Part shown: one piece after another, positions 61,890 through 64,000 of the stretch
Position numbering within the stretch: the stretch's first letter is position 1
Layout of the letters: every line of letters starts with the position of its first letter
Assembly: GCF_947169445.1 (NCBI RefSeq)
Contig: NZ_CAMVPU010000003.1
Coordinates: 1-64,000 of the forward strand
Reading direction: 5' to 3'
Origin: an uncultured Butyrivibrio sp.
Lineage (GTDB): Bacteria; Bacillota; Clostridia; Lachnospirales; Lachnospiraceae
Length of the DNA stretch: 64,000 nucleotides
Position numbers and translations under genes: made by a program
Notes under the pieces: model-generated
Databases searched by the model: none
What the model was told of the DNA's origin: nothing
What the model saw: only the letters and a program-made list of their open reading frames with translations

Positions 61890-63521
61890 ATGACAAAAGT
61901 GTTTTTGGTGGAGGACGAATACGTCGTTCGAGAGGGGATTAAAAACAATATCGATTGGGAAGGGCATGGTTATGAGTTTGCCGGAGAGGCTCCGGACGGC
62001 GAAATAGCCTATTCTATGATTCAAAAAGAACTTCCGGATATTGTTATCACAGATATCAAAATGCCATTTATGGACGGCTTGTCACTAAGCCGTCTGATCA
62101 AGGCAGAATTTCCATGGATTGAAATAATTCTTTTAACAGGATATGAAGACTTTCAGTATGCCAGAGAGGCTATACGAATAGGTGTATCCTGCTATCTATC
62201 CAAGCCCATAAGTGGAGATAATCTGCTAAGGGAGGTCGACGCGCTTTCTGAGAAAATTGAAGAAAAGAAGCAGGAGCGAGAGGTGGCCAAAAGATATGAG
62301 GCTGAAATGCAGGAAAGGATTGAGCTGGATAAGCAGGAATTATTCAGAAGCCTTTTAAAGGGCGGGAGAAGCTTTTCTGAAATAATTGAGGATGCCAAAA
62401 AGCTTTCCATTGATATTACAGGCCCATATTATAATGTTCTTTTGCTGAAAATATGGTCTACAAGACATGATGCCTTTGAATATTCCAACAGTGTTGTGGA
62501 GATAGAAAATAGTATTCGCGACATTGCTGGGCGTAAAAATGCTGTATTCTTCGATTTGAATGTTGAGGGAATAGCTCTTTTATTCAGGGGTGAATCTGAG
62601 GAAAACATCCGTGAAACGATAAAAGAATTTATTTATGAAGCAAAAGAAGTAATGGATAAGTACAATCACATCAGATATTTTGGTGGGATTGGTCAGTGTA
62701 CAGCGAGAATTACCGAAATTCCGATGTCATTCCAGTGGGCCAGCAGGGCTTTTGCGCACATTTATCTTACTTCGGATAATGGATTTCTTGAAGGCTCGGA
62801 GGAAGTACTTCAGCCTGTAAACGAGAATCTGATTTTGTCAGGTATTGATCCTAAGCATATTGACAGGAAACATATAAAAGAATTCCTGCGCCGCGGAGAG
62901 GAAAACGAAACAGAAGTATTTCTTGATGAATTTTTTAATGGAATGGGGAAAAATGCCATTAAATCAACTATGCTGCGGCAATACATAGCAATGGATCTGT
63001 ATTTTTGTGTCATTGATTTCGTGGAAAATGAGATTGGAATAACACTCTCTGATTCTGATGGATACATGGAGGTGCCAACTCCGGAGGTTCTTGCTGATGA
63101 GCGGAGAACCAGAGACTATCTAGTGTCCACCATTAGAAAAGCCATACAGATAAGGGATGGTAACAACTCCGGCAGGTACCATGAGATGGTTAAGGAGGCA
63201 CTTGCTTATATAGATGAGCACTATGCTGAAGAGGATTTATCTCTTAACAGCCTGGCATCCTATGTGAATTTTTCGCCTAATCACTTAAGCGCTGTTTTTA
63301 AGCAGGAAACAGGGCAGCCTTTTATCAAGTATCTGACTGATTACAGAATGGATCAGGCCAAGGAGCTTTTGTCCACCACCAACAAAAAGAGTAATGAGAT
63401 AGGTATTATGGTGGGCTACAAGGATCCGCACTATTTTTCATATCTTTTCAAGAAAACCCAGGGAGTAACGACCACTCAGTACAGGGGCGGGTTACAGATG
63501 GAGGCAGCCGGTGATATTTAA
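61890..63521 (+). CDS. YesN-type response regulator with AraC domain
   Basis: A 543-residue two-component regulator. The receiver domain has FLVEDEYVVREGI and the phosphoacceptor Asp55 in IVITDIKMPFMDG, followed by LLTGYEDFQYAREAIRIG and LSKPI; a long coiled-coil and linker region extends to about 430, and the C terminus is an AraC HTH pair (DLSLNSLASYVNFSPNHLSAVFKQETG, SNEIGIMVGYKDPHYFSYLFKK). ATG 61890 (GGGGA upstream) is preferred to an in-frame TTG at 61878. Partner kinase follows. Such pairs usually control sugar-uptake genes. Confidence 0.92.
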   Translation: MTKVFLVEDEYVVREGIKNNIDWEGHGYEFAGEAPDGEIAYSMIQKELPDIVITDIKMPFMDGLSLSRLIKAEFPWIEIILLTGYEDFQYAREAIRIGVSCYLSKPISGDNLLREVDALSEKIEEKKQEREVAKRYEAEMQERIELDKQELFRSLLKGGRSFSEIIEDAKKLSIDITGPYYNVLLLKIWSTRHDAFEYSNSVVEIENSIRDIAGRKNAVFFDLNVEGIALLFRGESEENIRETIKEFIYEAKEVMDKYNHIRYFGGIGQCTARITEIPMSFQWASRAFAHIYLTSDNGFLEGSEEVLQPVNENLILSGIDPKHIDRKHIKEFLRRGEENETEVFLDEFFNGMGKNAIKSTMLRQYIAMDLYFCVIDFVENEIGITLSDSDGYMEVPTPEVLADERRTRDYLVSTIRKAIQIRDGNNSGRYHEMVKEALAYIDEHYAEEDLSLNSLASYVNFSPNHLSAVFKQETGQPFIKYLTDYRMDQAKELLSTTNKKSNEIGIMVGYKDPHYFSYLFKKTQGVTTTQYRGGLQMEAAGDI

Positions 63522-64000
63522 AAAGAATTTACAAAGGCAGAATTCTGCCCTTGCCAACAAAATACGAATATCATATCTGGTTATCCTGTTGCCCAATATT
63601 ATCTTCATGCTGTATGCGTTTCACACGCTTTGGAGAACCAATGAACAATACAACGATATGTTGAGCTCAGTTGTAACTGCCAGCGCATTCAGTCTTGATT
63701 TTAAGGAAGATTTTGACTATGAGACTTATCTACTTATTGTTGGAAATGTAAGCCTGGAAAACTCAGGGATCCCCACTCTCCTTAGTGATGCCAGAGAGGT
63801 TGTAGATGGTCTAAAAGACTATACAGATAATCATGAGAATCAGAAGAGGCTTGCCAGTGCTGAGAAATATCTCAATAACCTTGAGGTCTATATCGAGAGA
63901 ATCAGAGATAATCTGGAACGTGGAGACCGATATGAGGCAAACATGCTTATTTGGGAGAATGACGTTCAGATTGTTACAGCTCTTTTAAAAGACACTATCA
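63511..64000 (+). CDS. sensor histidine kinase, partial (YesM type)
   Basis: An open frame runs to the right edge. GTG 63511 has GGAGG six bases upstream and overlaps the regulator by 11 bp. Translation gives a short basic segment (KKNLQRQNSALANKI), one hydrophobic helix (ISYLVILLPNIIFMLYAF), and the start of an extracytoplasmic sensor region of charged helices. The second helix, HAMP and kinase domains lie outside the window. YesM-type assignment rests on the YesN-type partner and layout. Confidence 0.8.
   Translation, partial: MIFKKNLQRQNSALANKIRISYLVILLPNIIFMLYAFHTLWRTNEQYNDMLSSVVTASAFSLDFKEDFDYETYLLIVGNVSLENSGIPTLLSDAREVVDGLKDYTDNHENQKRLASAEKYLNNLEVYIERIRDNLERGDRYEANMLIWENDVQIVTALLKDTI

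Overview
The window looks like part of a secondary replicon (megaplasmid or chromid) of a rumen or gut Lachnospiraceae bacterium, most like Butyrivibrio or Pseudobutyrivibrio. The evidence is Firmicute-type ribosome binding sites and low G+C; YesN/AraC regulators, SPFH, MATE and orphan lipoprotein genes typical of that family; and a complete replication/partition module (Rep_3 initiator, iterons, ParA, RHH partition-like protein) sitting beside core metabolic genes such as pta, manA and an inositol pathway. The genus is an inference from content and was not tested by any search.

Layout. 1-11.8 kb: a minus-strand, AT-rich exopolysaccharide operon read from a promoter at about 11.75 kb: small HTH protein, LoaP antiterminator, initiating sugar transferase, small unknown protein, VOC protein, epimerase, two GT4 and four GT2 glycosyltransferases, acetyltransferase and an EpsG/Wzy-like polymerase. 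The last visible gene is apparently cut by a mobile-element end at the left edge. A divergent XRE regulator lies at 11.9 kb.

12.3-39.4 kb: a catabolic island, almost all on the minus strand. It combines an Opp-type ABC transporter (SBP, two permeases, two ATPases), an inositol pathway (iolG, E, B, D, C) with an iron alcohol dehydrogenase, a probable alpha/alpha-toroid lyase or hydrolase, a ROK kinase, a GH105 unsaturated-uronyl hydrolase, a divergent AraC regulator, a CehA/McbA-type PHP metallohydrolase, a GH38 alpha-mannosidase, an unknown protein, NagA and a GH29 fucosidase. Three of its promoters (oppA, the PHP gene, the fucosidase operon) carry the same A-tract direct repeat immediately upstream of the -35 box, so they look like one regulon. 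I propose that the island imports and dismantles an inositol-containing, uronate-bearing glycan, with plant glycosyl-inositol-phosphoceramide head groups as one candidate. That is a hypothesis.

39.4-52.4 kb: mixed genes: flotillin-like SPFH protein, YgjV-like membrane fusion, pta, MATE exporter, PAS-GAF-GGDEF cyclase, CobW-like GTPase, orphan solute-binding lipoprotein, nickel proteins LarC and HypA, a Cys-rich miniprotein and a DUF815-like ATPase.

52.4-59.3 kb: the replication/partition locus. rep lies next to a 44-bp perfect palindrome; about 16 iteron-like 20-bp repeats follow at 53.67-54.54 kb, then about 2.4 kb of extremely AT-rich gene-free DNA, then parA, an RHH partition-like gene and HU. 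Genes left of this origin are mostly minus, consistent with a fork moving leftward from it. 59.4-64 kb: MATE exporter, mannose-6-phosphate isomerase, and a YesN/YesM-type two-component system whose kinase runs off the right end.
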